This document shows, one piece after another, positions 1-8,731 of a DNA stretch of 64,000 nucleotides (the stretch's first letter is position 1; each line of letters starts with the position of its first letter). The stretch is from the NCBI GenBank assembly GCA_020851115.1, contig JADZDJ010000133.1, forward strand, positions 1 to 64,000, given 5' to 3'. The translations under genes and the position numbers were made by a program. This stretch comes from Pirellulales bacterium. GTDB lineage: Bacteria; Planctomycetota; Planctomycetia; Pirellulales; JADZDJ01. Below the pieces are notes generated by a model. The model made no database searches. It had not been told where the DNA came from and was given only the letters and a program-made list of their open reading frames with translations.

Positions 1-413
1 GCATCGAGTATACCCCCCCTCGGCCAATTAACAACCCTTTTGGCGAGGGCGGCTTTCCAGGGGGCAATAATCGCTGAAATCGGACCCTGGCTGGCCGTGA
101 GTTCTGAGCACAACAAGCACGATGACCAATGAACGGAAAAAGTGGTGATCCGCGATTTGCTGTGGTTCAGGGTTTTGCGGATTCGTACGGCAGCGATCTC
201 ACGCGACAGGCGACTCGAACGATTCCCCGGCTGCCGCGCCAGCTCGCCGTACTCGTCTGGCTGCCGCTTCTGCCACGGCACAAAACAGGAACGGGCTACT
301 CATGGCCCAAGATACAGGCGGCAAAACGCTTCGCCGGTAGCAATCGCGAAAGTCTCGCGTCGAGGCTGGTGCGGAGAAAAGTTTCGCCCCAACAGCGAAT
401 GGCTCCTCAACCC
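1..413. other. Left-edge stretch with no recognisable gene
   Basis: No reading frame here resembles a known protein; the short plus-strand frames look like chance ORFs and the minus-strand frame at 199-720 is a shadow of the FHA gene. The only structure is a hairpin at 17-49. The gene to the left, if any, lies outside the window. Confidence 0.6.
17..49. repeat. Hairpin-forming inverted repeat
   Basis: CCCTCGGCCAA at 17-27 pairs with TTGGCGAGGG at 40-49: ten pairs with a single bulged base and a 12-base loop. There is no T-run on either side long enough to call an intrinsic terminator with confidence; it may end a transcript coming from outside the window. Confidence 0.5.
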
Positions 414-1118
414 TTAACGCCGCGCGTTGAATAGCCGCTTGAGAGCATCGGCGGCCGCTTCGCGGCTGTCTTTGGTCGACTTGGCTGAAGGGGGGACAAA
501 CTTGCCGGGACCGGCGGGTTTGGCGGGTTCCGCGGCATCCGACTTGGTCTCGCTGGGCTTGCCCGCTTGGGTGTCGGCCGCGGGCGATTTGACCATGGTC
601 GTTTCGCGCAGCGAGGCGGGGAGCGCGGCAGGTGTTTCGTGGTGGGGCGCTTGGTCGGTTTCGCGGACATCGATCCGCCTGGTGTCGCGCTGGGCACCCT
701 CGTCGTCGATCGACAACCAATCGCTGATGTCGTCGTCGGGGCTGGACGATGGCTTGCCGGTGGCGGTGCGCACCGCCACGTCTTTGACGTCCTTGACCTT
801 TGGCTTCTTCCTGCCGCCGACACTCGAACTGAGCTGGACCTCAAACTCGAGCGAGCCGACTTTCAGCCGATCGCCGTTAGCAAGCTCGGATTGGCCGACG
901 ACTCGCTGGTCGTTGACAAAAGTGCCGTTGCGGCTGCCGAAATCGCGCACGGCGACAACTCCCTGCTGGATCAGCAGCGCACAATGATGGCGGCTGATCA
1001 AGTCGCTATGCGGGCGCAGATGGCAATCCTCTGCGCGTCCAATGAAGAATTTATCGACCGGAATCTTAATTTCTTTTCCGGCGCTGCTGCCGTTCAGCAG
1101 CTTCAGCGTCAATTCCAT
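414..1118 (-). CDS. FHA domain protein
   Basis: A 234-residue protein with one N-terminal forkhead-associated domain (about residues 1-95). FHA domains bind phosphothreonine peptides and are typical of Ser/Thr kinase signalling. The signature residues are visible: FIGRAEDCHL (the GR pair), SRHH and the RNGTFVN loop. The rest (about 100-234) is Ala, Pro, Lys and Asp rich and probably disordered, with a short basic end LKRLFNARR. Start: ATG with GAAGG about six bases upstream. The partner kinase is not in the window. It is the last gene on the minus strand after the lipoate ligase-like gene, separated by a 458-base gap, so probably separately transcribed. Confidence 0.9.
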   Translation of the reverse strand: MELTLKLLNGSSAGKEIKIPVDKFFIGRAEDCHLRPHSDLISRHHCALLIQQGVVAVRDFGSRNGTFVNDQRVVGQSELANGDRLKVGSLEFEVQLSSSVGGRKKPKVKDVKDVAVRTATGKPSSSPDDDISDWLSIDDEGAQRDTRRIDVRETDQAPHHETPAALPASLRETTMVKSPAADTQAGKPSETKSDAAEPAKPAGPGKFVPPSAKSTKDSREAAADALKRLFNARR

Positions 1119-1576
1119 GCCACGCCTTCACTTCGTAGGGTAAGGATTAAACGAGCCAAAATAATAGCGCGAAATATCCTACGAAATCCAGCGCCGCCGA
1201 TTCCCTCGGCGTGCCTCGCTCCAACCGATCGCTCCCCGTGCCGGGCGACGAATGGGGCAGGGAAAAACTTTCCCGAAGACGCATCGAAGCGTCTCCCATA
1301 CAAACCGTGCTGCTACTCCCTGCATCCCTCGATGGCGGGCATAAGGTATGAAATATTTGCCGCCTGCGAAAAAAGGTAGGCCGTAAGCAACCTCGCGCGG
1401 AACTGGCGGCGTCAACCGATCCAGCCGCACGATTGATCGAATTCTAACGAAAACCGCCGCCGAAGTCAAAATGCAGCCGGAAATAATCGCTGCTTTTTTC
1501 GTCGCGGCGGAGCACCCTCGAAAAACATCGGCTGTTGACCGCTGGCGACTCAATCGAGAATTGCCGCGATGGCCCA
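1119..1576. other. 458-base gap upstream of the FHA gene
   Basis: Holds the leader of the FHA gene. Two small inverted repeats are visible: TTCGTAGG (1132-1139) with CCTACGAA (1178-1185), close to the FHA start, and AGACGC (1277-1282) with GCGTCT (1289-1294). I see no protein frame with family resemblance and no known riboswitch. Confidence 0.5.
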
Positions 1577-2395
1577 TCAGCGGCGCATCGTCCAGCCGTT
1601 GGAGCCGAATTTCTCGGCGAAAACCTTGCTGGCCGCCACGGACAATTCCGACGGCACGAGCATTTCGTTCAGTTCCACGCCTAACCGAATCGACAGCTTT
1701 CGCTGCCAGCCACTGCGAATATCGTCCTTCTTTTGGGCGGTATTTTTTGCCAAATCAAAGAGTCCGGGCAGTTCCGGCGCCAAGGTGGATTTGGCCAGCA
1801 GCAAGCTGCCGTGCTGTAGCACTGCGCCGCGAAATCGGCGTTGTGCGCTGCCGGCGATTTTGTGCGCGCCGAGCAGCACGTCGCCGGGCGATCGCCGCTG
1901 GAAGCAGAGAAACGGCTGCTGGAGCCGTCGCTCGTCGCCGGACGAAATGGAAGATGCCGATTCGCTGGACAGCTTCCGTCGAAAGGGTTCGACGCCCGGA
2001 TCGCGCGATCGCTCGCCCGCCTGCAGCGCGGCATGAATTCCCCATTCGCCCAGCACCTCGATCAACGATCGATGCGCAGCATCGTAGAGCAACTCGGCCC
2101 GCTTGGCGAGTGGATGCCTGGGCGGCAGAGCGATGCTGTAGGTTAATTCTCGATCATGCAGAATTGCGCCGCCGCCGCTGGCGCGCCGGATGAGTTTGCA
2201 ATGGACGCTGGGCGGATGCAATTGCCGCTGTGTATGCTGCTGAAAGTAGCCCAGCGAAAGCGTCGGCTCGCTCCAGGCGTAGAATCGCAGCCAAGCAATT
2301 CCCTCGCGTTCGGCAGACAACAACAGCGCTTCATCGAGCGCCATGTTCCAGGCGCCCTCGGCGGGCGAATCGACGATGAGTCGGCAGGCGGTCAC
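1577..2395 (-). CDS. Lipoate-protein ligase A family protein
   Basis: 272 residues with the biotin/lipoate ligase fold. Seen: N-terminal AEGAWNMALDEALL, the lipoyl-AMP binding signature RRASGGGAILHDRELTYSI (about residues 70-88) and a C-terminal LGVELNEML stretch. These enzymes attach lipoate or octanoate to lysines of GcvH and the 2-oxoacid dehydrogenase E2 subunits. It lies directly after gcvPB on the same strand, which fits a role in lipoylating the GcvH encoded in the same cluster. A conserved lysine of the type used for adenylate binding cannot be placed with certainty here, so an octanoyltransferase role (LipM-like) is possible. Start is GTG; no Shine-Dalgarno sequence, and the leader consists of a repeated TTGCA-type word. 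Confidence 0.85.
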   Translation of the reverse strand: MTACRLIVDSPAEGAWNMALDEALLLSAEREGIAWLRFYAWSEPTLSLGYFQQHTQRQLHPPSVHCKLIRRASGGGAILHDRELTYSIALPPRHPLAKRAELLYDAAHRSLIEVLGEWGIHAALQAGERSRDPGVEPFRRKLSSESASSISSGDERRLQQPFLCFQRRSPGDVLLGAHKIAGSAQRRFRGAVLQHGSLLLAKSTLAPELPGLFDLAKNTAQKKDDIRSGWQRKLSIRLGVELNEMLVPSELSVAASKVFAEKFGSNGWTMRR

Positions 2396-2415
2396 GGGAG
2401 CGATGCAGAATCGCG

Positions 2416-2492
2416 AAATGCAAATTGCAACATGCAGAAACGATCGCAGGGCGGATCTAGCTCATTCATGGTTCAAGTTGCATCTTGCCATT
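2416..2492. repeat. Gap-spanning inverted repeat between gcvPB and the lipoate ligase gene
   Basis: The 21 bases at 2416-2436 match the reverse complement of 2472-2492 at 15 of 21 positions (core TTGCAAC/GTTGCA). One arm overlaps the gcvPB stop codon (2491-2493), the other sits 21 bases from the ligase start. Confidence 0.55.
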
Positions 2493-3945
2493 ACGCCGGC
2501 GTCCAGCGGACGATCGGTTTGCGCGCGGCTTGCACTTCGTCGGGCCGGCTGATCGTGGTCGTGTGCGGAGCTTCGTGCAGCAGTTCCGGCGACTCTTCGG
2601 TGATGCGGAACAACGTTTCCGCGAACGCATCGAGCGTTTCTTTGCTCTCGGTTTCCGTCGGCTCGATCATCATCGACTCCCGCACCGTGAGCGGGAAATA
2701 GACCGTGGGAGAGTGATAGCCATAGTCCAAGAGCCGTTTGGCCAGGTCCATCGCCGACACGCCGCGATCGGCTTTGAGCTTGCCGGCCGTCGCGACAAAT
2801 TCGTGCAAGCAGCGATTTCCCTGCGGCACTGGCAAAATGTGTTTCACGCGGCTGAGCAGGTAGTTCGCGTTGAGCACGGCATTTTCGGAAACTTCCTTCA
2901 GGCCTTGCGCTCCGTGCGTTCGAATGTAGCAGTAGGCTCGCACCAGCACGCCGACTTGGCCAAAAAAGCTGCGGACGCGACCGATTGACTGCGGGCGATT
3001 CCAGACGAGGCGATATTCTTCGCCGCTGCGCTCGACGACCGGCAACGGTAAATAGGGTTCGAGGAACTTCCGCACCGCAATCGGCCCAGCGCCAGGCCCG
3101 CCGCCGCCGTGTGGGCCGCTGAAGGTTTTGTGCGGGTTGAAATGCATCATGTCGGCCCCAAAATCTCCGGGGCGAGTGATGCCGAGGATCGCATTCATGT
3201 TGGCGCCATCGAGATAAATCAGCGCGCCTCGTTCGTGAACCATCTCGGCGATCTGCTTGACGTTCCTTTCAAACAAGCCGAATGTGCTGGGGTTCGTGAT
3301 CATGAATACGGCGGTCTCGCGGTCGAGTTTTTTTCGCAAGTCGTCGAGATCGACCGAGCCGTCTTCGTTGCTGTGAACGGTGACCGCGTCGAAGCCGGCC
3401 ATCGCGGCGCTTGCCGGGTTCGTGCCGTGCGCGCTGTCGGGCGCGAGCACTTTGGTCCGCTTTTCCCCCCGCGCGCGAAAATGGGCCGCGGCGACCATCA
3501 GCGCGGTCAATTCGCCGTGCGCTCCGGCGGCCGGCTGGAGCGAAACGGCGTCTAGCCCCGCAATCTCGGCGAGCATTTCCTGCAATTCATGCAGCATCGC
3601 GAGCAACCCCTGCAACGTTTCCTCGGGTTGATAGGGGTGCAAATTGGCGATGCCTGGCAGCGACGCAATTCGTTCGTTCCGCTTGGGGTTGTACTTCATC
3701 GTGCAGGAACCGAGCGGATAGAAATGCGTATCGACCGACATATTCAAGGTCGAAAGATTGGCATAGTGGCGCACAATGTCAGGCTCGGCCAGCTCTGGCA
3801 GAGGCGGCGGAGCGGTCGCAAGCGCACTGGTTGGCAGGAGCGACTCGACCGGCGCGGTCGAGACCTCATCGCTGGGGATTCGCGCCGATCGACGGCCCGA
3901 ACGCGACAATTCAAACAGCAGTTGCGTGGAGCGGGTGTTTCGCAT
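2491..3945 (-). CDS. gcvPB: Glycine dehydrogenase (decarboxylating) subunit 2
   Basis: 484 residues, the PLP-binding half of the split P-protein. It decarboxylates glycine and passes the aminomethyl group to lipoyl-GcvH. The PLP Schiff-base lysine is in NPHKTFSGPHGGGGPG (Lys about 273); SAHGTNPASA (about 171) and LDGANMNAI (about 245) are the other family blocks. Length fits the usual 475-500 residues. ATG start at 3945, 50 bases after the gcvPA stop. Same strand and order as gcvT, gcvH and gcvPA, so probably one transcript. The first 45 residues are longer and more polar than in many homologues. Confidence 0.97.
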   Translation of the reverse strand: MRNTRSTQLLFELSRSGRRSARIPSDEVSTAPVESLLPTSALATAPPPLPELAEPDIVRHYANLSTLNMSVDTHFYPLGSCTMKYNPKRNERIASLPGIANLHPYQPEETLQGLLAMLHELQEMLAEIAGLDAVSLQPAAGAHGELTALMVAAAHFRARGEKRTKVLAPDSAHGTNPASAAMAGFDAVTVHSNEDGSVDLDDLRKKLDRETAVFMITNPSTFGLFERNVKQIAEMVHERGALIYLDGANMNAILGITRPGDFGADMMHFNPHKTFSGPHGGGGPGAGPIAVRKFLEPYLPLPVVERSGEEYRLVWNRPQSIGRVRSFFGQVGVLVRAYCYIRTHGAQGLKEVSENAVLNANYLLSRVKHILPVPQGNRCLHEFVATAGKLKADRGVSAMDLAKRLLDYGYHSPTVYFPLTVRESMMIEPTETESKETLDAFAETLFRITEESPELLHEAPHTTTISRPDEVQAARKPIVRWTPA

Positions 3946-3995
3946 GTTTGGCTAGGAAGTAGGCGGTACGCAGTCGGCGGTGGGCGGCGGGAATA

Positions 3996-5393
3996 CTACG
4001 GGGCAGTCGCAGGTTGGGCGGAGCGCTTTCTGCCGTCCGCTTTTTGTTTTCGACCGTCAGCCATCACCTTGGCGAGGCCGTGAATTTGGTCCTTCGTTCG
4101 CTTCTCGGTTACGCAGACGAGCAGGCAGTCGTCCAGCTCTGGATACCACTTGCCCAGCGGAACGCCGGCGAAGTAGCCGCGGTCGAGAGCTTCCGCGACC
4201 AGTTCTGAAACATTACCGGCCGAATCGCGGACGACGAATTCCTTGAACGTGGGCCGCTCGAATTTTTTGCTGAAGCGTTCGCCGCTCGTGAGCTTGTCGA
4301 GCGCATAGCGCGACTTCCGCAAGCAAGCGGTTGCCACTTCGCGCATTCCTTGCGGTCCCATGGCCGCCAGATAGACACTCGCCCGCAAGGCGAACAAACC
4401 TTGATTCGTGCAAATGTTGCTCGTGGCCTTCTCGCGGCGGATGTGCTGCTCGCGGGTTTGCAGCGTCAGCACGAAGCAGCGCTTGCCGCGACGGTCGACC
4501 GTTTGGCCAGCGATACGACCAGGCATCCGCCGCACAAATTGCTCGCGGCAGGCGATGATGCCCAAATAAGGCCCGCCGTAGAGCATCGGCGTGCCGAGCG
4601 ATTGCCCTTCGGCCACGACGATATCCGCGCCGTAGTCTCCGGGGCGCTTCAATAGGCCCAAGCTGATCGGATCGACCGATACCACGACCAACACGCCGCG
4701 CTCGTGGGCGGCCTGGGCGATTTTCTCCACGTCTTCGAGACAGCCGAAGAAATTCGGATGTTGAATCAACACACAGGCCGTGTCGTCGGTGAGCGATTGG
4801 GCAAGTTCCTCGGGGTCGACGGACCCTTGCGGCGTGCCGACGGTGACCAACGTCGTGCCAAGATGGGCAAAATATGTTTCCAGAATTTGGCGATATTCCG
4901 GATGCACACTGGCCGCCGTCACCACACGGCCTTGCTTGTTGCTGGCGCTCATGCACATCAATACCGCTTCGGTCGCCGCGCTGCCGCCGTCGTACAAGCT
5001 GGCGTTGGAGACATCCATGCCCGTAAGCTGAGTGATCATCGTTTGATATTCGAAGAACACCTGCAAGTTGCCTTGGCTCACCTCGGCCTGATAGGGGGTG
5101 TACGACGTGTAGAACTCGCCGCGGCCGGCGACATCATCGACGACCGCCGGCACGAAATGGTCGTAGCTGCCGCCGCCGAGAAAACACACTTTCTCGCCAC
5201 AGGCTGCGTTTTGCGCGGCCAGTCGCTCCATGTGCGCGGTCAATTCCAACTCGGTCAGCGCAGGGGGCAGATTCAGCGGCCGATTGAGTCGCAGTTCAGA
5301 AGGAATCTGCGCGAAGAGATCGTCGATCAAGCCGACGCCGATCGCTTCGAGCATCGCTTTTTGATCGGCGGGAGTATTGAGGATGTAGGGCAT
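3996..5393 (-). CDS. gcvPA: Glycine dehydrogenase (decarboxylating) subunit 1
   Basis: 465 residues, the non-PLP-lysine half of the split P-protein; works with GcvPB in glycine decarboxylation. Visible blocks: CFLGGGSYDHFVPA (about 70-83), FYTSYTPYQAEVSQG (about 97-111), SLYDGGSAATEA and a CTNQGLFALRASVYL segment. The family homology ends near VMADG; the last 20 or so residues (KQKADGRKRSAQPATAP) are low complexity and are encoded by DNA that looks like the intergenic word repeats of this window, so the natural stop may have been lost. ATG start without a Shine-Dalgarno sequence; the leader carries a 24-base inverted repeat arm. Confidence 0.96.
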   Translation of the reverse strand: MPYILNTPADQKAMLEAIGVGLIDDLFAQIPSELRLNRPLNLPPALTELELTAHMERLAAQNAACGEKVCFLGGGSYDHFVPAVVDDVAGRGEFYTSYTPYQAEVSQGNLQVFFEYQTMITQLTGMDVSNASLYDGGSAATEAVLMCMSASNKQGRVVTAASVHPEYRQILETYFAHLGTTLVTVGTPQGSVDPEELAQSLTDDTACVLIQHPNFFGCLEDVEKIAQAAHERGVLVVVSVDPISLGLLKRPGDYGADIVVAEGQSLGTPMLYGGPYLGIIACREQFVRRMPGRIAGQTVDRRGKRCFVLTLQTREQHIRREKATSNICTNQGLFALRASVYLAAMGPQGMREVATACLRKSRYALDKLTSGERFSKKFERPTFKEFVVRDSAGNVSELVAEALDRGYFAGVPLGKWYPELDDCLLVCVTEKRTKDQIHGLAKVMADGRKQKADGRKRSAQPATAP

Positions 5394-5407
5394 GCGGTTG
5401 AATCCGT

Positions 5408-5548
5408 GAATGGCGAATTTTGAATGACGAAAGAATACTCAAGCAACAACGGCCCAGCAACGAAATGCGGACTGCGACGATTGAACGTTTCGGATGTGGA
5501 ACTGGGCTTCGCCACCGCGTGTCGTTCGTCGTTCGAATTTCGCCATTC
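5408..5548. repeat. Gap-spanning inverted repeat between gcvH and gcvPA
   Basis: Arm 5408-5431 and arm 5525-5548 are reverse complements at 21 of 24 positions, with a 93-base interior. One arm begins 15 bases from the gcvPA start, the other ends 28 bases from the gcvH stop. The words are of the GAATGACGAA / TTCGTCATTC type. Too far apart and lacking a T-run for an intrinsic terminator. Confidence 0.8.
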
Positions 5549-5576
5549 GTCGAGCTCCCTCGAGTGCGCTTTCCCG

Positions 5577-5975
5577 CTAGTGCGATTCTTCCGCGCACAT
5601 CTTTTGATACGCGGCGTAATCCACCAGGTTTTTCAGCGCCGTTTCGTCGGTCAGCTTGATCTTCACGAGCCAACCTGCGCCGTATGGATCGGAGCTCAGC
5701 GTTTCGAGATGATTGGGCAATGCCGAATTCACTTCAATCACCTCGCCATCAACCGGGCTATACAAATCGCTCACCGCCTTGACCGATTCGATTTCGCCCA
5801 ACGCTTCGCCGGCCTTTAGCTTCTGACCGACCTGGGGCAATTGCATGAACACCAAGTCCGTCAGCGCCTCGACGGCAAACGCAGAAACTCCCACGGTGGC
5901 AACTTTGCCACCCGCCGCCGGCTCGACGCCGACCCATTCATGGGTTTTGGCAAACAATAGTTTTTCCGGATTCAC
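5577..5975 (-). CDS. gcvH: Glycine cleavage system H protein
   Basis: 132 residues from the chosen start, the usual size for GcvH (125-130). It carries the lipoyl arm that shuttles the aminomethyl group between GcvP, GcvT and dihydrolipoamide dehydrogenase. The lipoylated lysine is in GEIESVKAVSDL (Lys about 66). The frame is open 26 codons further upstream, but the GTG at 5975 is preceded by a strong GGAGG at seven bases and starts at the family's normal N-terminus (VNPEKLLFAKTHEW), so GTG is chosen. Lies between gcvT and gcvPA on the same strand. Confidence 0.95.
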   Translation of the reverse strand: MNPEKLLFAKTHEWVGVEPAAGGKVATVGVSAFAVEALTDLVFMQLPQVGQKLKAGEALGEIESVKAVSDLYSPVDGEVIEVNSALPNHLETLSSDPYGAGWLVKIKLTDETALKNLVDYAAYQKMCAEESH

Positions 5976-5980
5976 AGTGA

Positions 5981-5988
5981 TCCCTCCC
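5981..5988 (-). promoter_or_regulatory. Ribosome binding site deciding the gcvH start
   Basis: Gene-strand GGGAGGGA, five bases before the GTG at 5975. It selects the GTG start over the in-frame ATG at 6053. Confidence 0.8.
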
Positions 5989-6155
5989 AGGATGTTGAAT
6001 CGGTTCGTGGTTTGGAATGGAACCGTAGAGACGCTGAGAATGTAACCATTCACGCAAGGCGCACCGTGAATTCAAATGACCTTTACGCTGTTGCGAGAGC
6101 CTTGCATTCCCTCGTTGCGACTCGGTGTCTGTGCGGTTCAACGTCTCTTCGCTGT

Positions 6156-7271
6156 TCAACTCTTTCGCTTGTAAAACGGCAGCTTGACGATCGTCGCCGG
6201 TTCTTTCGCCCCGCGCAGGTCGATCGATAGCTCGGTTCCCACCTTCGCGTAGTTCGGCGGCACGTAGCCCATCGCGATCGGCTTTTGCAGCGTCGGTGAG
6301 AAAGTGCCGCTGGTGATTTCGCCGATCGACTGCTCGCCGGCAAAAATGCCGTAATGCTCGCGCGGCACGCGCTTGCCGGTTAACTCCAGACCAACGCGCG
6401 TTCGCTTCACGCCATCGCGCTTCACCGCCGACAGCACACCGCTGCCGGGGAACGTGCGGTTGTCCAGGTTGACGGCGAAATTCAAGCCGGCTTCGAGCGG
6501 ATTGGTCTCGTCATTCAATTCGTGGCCATACAGCGGCATCGCCGCTTCCAGACGCAGTGTGTCGCGAGCCCCCAAGCCGGCGGCCATCGCGCCGCGTTGC
6601 TGTCCGTCTTTCAAAATTCCTTCCCAAGTTTCGGCGGCAATTCTAGCCGGAATCATTAGTTCGCAGCCGTCTTCACCGGTATATCCCGTGCGGCTGACAA
6701 TGGCCAGTTGATCGCCGACGAGCGCTTCGGAGGCGTGATAGTACTTCATCTCCTCCAGTTCACAATCGATGCGCAAATCGACCAGTTCCAGCGCCAATGG
6801 ACCTTGGACGGCGATCATCGCCGTGTCGGTCGTGATGTCGGCGAACCGCACGTTGGCATGGTCGCCGAGTTTGCTGTTGATCCAGACGATGATCTTCGCT
6901 CGATTACTGGCATTCACCACCATCAGGTAATATTCGGTGCCGTCGGTCTGCGCGATCCGATACACTAGCACGTCGTCCAAAATGCCCGCCCGCTCGTTCG
7001 TCACCAAGCCGTAACGAACCTGGCCAGGCTCCATGTCGGTGATGCGGCGGGTAACTAGGCTATCGAGAAACGCGGCCGCGCCGTCGCCGGAGAATTTCAG
7101 CCGCCCCATGTGCGAAACGTCGAACAGCCCGGCCGCTGTCCGAGTCGCGTTGTGCTCCGCCACAATCGAACCGTACTGCACCGGCATCGACCAGCCGGCA
7201 AAATCGACCAGCCGGCCGCCGTGCGAAGCATGCCAATCGTGCAGCGGCGTTTTCGCGAGGGTGGAGGTCAT
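6156..7271 (-). CDS. gcvT: Aminomethyltransferase (glycine cleavage T protein)
   Basis: 371 residues, normal length. Transfers the methylene group from aminomethyl-lipoyl GcvH to tetrahydrofolate and releases ammonia. Seen: N-terminal GRLVDFAGWSMPVQYGSI, LFDVSHMGRLKFSG, SRTGYTGEDGCELMIP and LGARDTLRLEAAMPLYGHEL, then the C-terminal barrel with GEITSGTFSPTLQKPIAMGYV. First gene of the gcvT-gcvH-gcvPA-gcvPB-lipoate ligase series. I looked for a glycine riboswitch upstream and did not find one. Confidence 0.97.
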   Translation of the reverse strand: MTSTLAKTPLHDWHASHGGRLVDFAGWSMPVQYGSIVAEHNATRTAAGLFDVSHMGRLKFSGDGAAAFLDSLVTRRITDMEPGQVRYGLVTNERAGILDDVLVYRIAQTDGTEYYLMVVNASNRAKIIVWINSKLGDHANVRFADITTDTAMIAVQGPLALELVDLRIDCELEEMKYYHASEALVGDQLAIVSRTGYTGEDGCELMIPARIAAETWEGILKDGQQRGAMAAGLGARDTLRLEAAMPLYGHELNDETNPLEAGLNFAVNLDNRTFPGSGVLSAVKRDGVKRTRVGLELTGKRVPREHYGIFAGEQSIGEITSGTFSPTLQKPIAMGYVPPNYAKVGTELSIDLRGAKEPATIVKLPFYKRKS

Positions 7272-7614
7272 AGAAATACAATTGCCACGAAGAAACGCCG
7301 GAATTACCCGCGATTCTCGCGAAAAATGGGAGCCGCCAAGATGCCAAGGATGATTACGAACCGCTTGCTATTTTACTCATCGCTCCAGCAGACGCCAGGG
7401 GTGTGACACTCGTGTGCCATCGAAGAATCGGCTTCCCAGGGTTCTTGATTGCGCCCTGGTCTGTTTGGATGATCGTGGTTTGCGGGCGATTCCTTGTTGC
7501 GTTCCCCGATCGTCCTGGCCATGCTATTAGCTGATAGAAATCGCTGAAACCCACACTTGCGCCGCCGGGTATCTATCTTTGAATCGCCTTCCGCCAGACA
7601 CCAAGGAGACGACG
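7272..7614. other. 343-base divergent gap between gcvT and the sigma factor
   Basis: Must contain the promoters for the gcv cluster (minus strand) and the sigma/anti-sigma pair (plus strand). No convincing -10/-35 pair, riboswitch core or gene-like frame is visible to me. Confidence 0.45.
7603..7608 (+). promoter_or_regulatory. Ribosome binding site deciding the sigma factor start
   Basis: AAGGAG six bases before the TTG at 7615. It favours that TTG over another in-frame TTG twelve codons upstream. Confidence 0.75.
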
Positions 7615-8181
7615 TTGCCAGACGAAGTGCGCACCTTGGCCGAGCGCTCGTTGGCCGGAGATCAAGCCGCGATGTTCGCCTTGGTCGATCGCTTCCAAGG
7701 CCAGGTTTTTGGGCTGTGCTATCGGATGCTGAGTCACCGCCAGGATGCCGAAGACACGGCTCAAGACACATTTTCGCGCGCGCTGCGGAGTCTGGCGAAC
7801 TGGGACCGCGACCGGCCTTTTTTGCCATGGCTCTTGGCGATTGCCGGCAACCGCTGCCGGACGTTTCTGGCGCAGCGGAGGCAGAGACCGCCGGTTTCAC
7901 CCTTGGTTGAGCATTTGCCCGACCGCGAGCACTTGGTCGAGCCGGCGAACAACTTGGCGGAAGAATTGGAGTTGGCCTTGGGGCAACTGCGAAACGAATA
8001 TCGGCAAGCCTTCCTGCTGTTCCACCAGCACGAACTCAGCTACGCCGAGATTGCGTCCGCGCTCGATTGCCCGCTGGGCACGGTCAAGACCTGGGTCCAT
8101 CGGGCACGGCAAGAAATCATCGAAATCCTCAAGAAACGTGGAGCCTTGGCGGAGGCGCCCCATGCATTGCGACGAATTTGA
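7615..8181 (+). CDS. RNA polymerase sigma factor, ECF family
   Basis: 188 residues from a TTG start. Region 2 is seen as FALVDRFQGQVFGLCYRMLSHRQDAEDTAQDTF, with RALRSLANWDRDRPFLPWLLAIAGNRCRTFLA completing 2.3-2.4; region 4 is LRNEYRQAFLLFHQHELSYAEIASALDCPLGTVKTWVHRAR, a helix-turn-helix that reads the -35 element. It overlaps the start of the anti-sigma gene by 20 bases, so the two are translationally coupled. The stress or signal it answers cannot be read from sequence. Downstream regulon unknown. Confidence 0.95.
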   Translation: MPDEVRTLAERSLAGDQAAMFALVDRFQGQVFGLCYRMLSHRQDAEDTAQDTFSRALRSLANWDRDRPFLPWLLAIAGNRCRTFLAQRRQRPPVSPLVEHLPDREHLVEPANNLAEELELALGQLRNEYRQAFLLFHQHELSYAEIASALDCPLGTVKTWVHRARQEIIEILKKRGALAEAPHALRRI

Positions 8182-8731
8182 AAATCGACTGAACGATCTA
8201 CTCGACCGGCGAATCACCCCCGATGATGATTCCCGCTTGCGCAGCCATGCTCGCCACTGCCCCGAGTGCGCCGAATCGATGGCGGATTATTCGGCGCTCG
8301 CCGCTGCGCTTAAAAATCTGCTCCCCGAACGGCCCGACGAATCGTTTCCCCTCGCCGTGATGGACCAGTGGTCAAGGGAGCGAACTATTTCGATTCGCCA
8401 TCGACTTATGTATTGGGCTGTCCCATCGTTGACGGCCGCCGCGGCACTGCTCATTGCAATGACGCTGTGGCGCGGAAAACCTACTAATCCAAACTCCGTA
8501 TCTATCCCGACCAGCAACGTCGTCCATTCGATTGGAATACCGTCGGGCTACGATCGATTGGCCAAAGAGACGCAGCAGTTGGCCTCGCTCATCACCACGC
8601 GCCAACTGGAAGTCATGAACGAGCTGGTTGAAGGAATCAAGCCGGTGACGGCCTCTTTCGGTGCCGCGTACGACGCCCTGCGCCGCACTATGCCGGGCGG
8701 CGGGTCATCGAAAGACTCCACATCGGGCTAA
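8162..8731 (+). CDS. Zinc-finger anti-sigma factor
   Basis: 189 residues. The N-terminus has the anti-sigma zinc-binding pattern: MHCDEFENRLNDLLD followed by SHARHCPECAES (HxxxCxxC). One membrane span follows (about residues 82-102, MYWAVPSLTAAAALLIAMTLW), and the C-terminal 85 residues, probably outside the membrane, are a short helical region without a recognised domain. It should hold the upstream ECF sigma factor inactive at the membrane. ATG with GGAGG six bases upstream, inside the 3' end of the sigma gene. Confidence 0.92.
   Translation: MHCDEFENRLNDLLDRRITPDDDSRLRSHARHCPECAESMADYSALAAALKNLLPERPDESFPLAVMDQWSRERTISIRHRLMYWAVPSLTAAAALLIAMTLWRGKPTNPNSVSIPTSNVVHSIGIPSGYDRLAKETQQLASLITTRQLEVMNELVEGIKPVTASFGAAYDALRRTMPGGGSSKDSTSG

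Noticed and set aside
129-434. 101-codon plus-strand ORF at the left edge
   Set aside because: No recognisable motif, mixed composition and competing frames on both strands; no ribosome binding site.
5408-5548. Insertion element or MITE in the gcvH-gcvPA gap
   Set aside because: The arms are inverted repeats, but there is no target-site duplication, and the other gaps use different words rather than one repeated element.
7272-7450. Glycine riboswitch upstream of gcvT
   Set aside because: The expected conserved core segments and tandem aptamer layout were not found on the minus strand.
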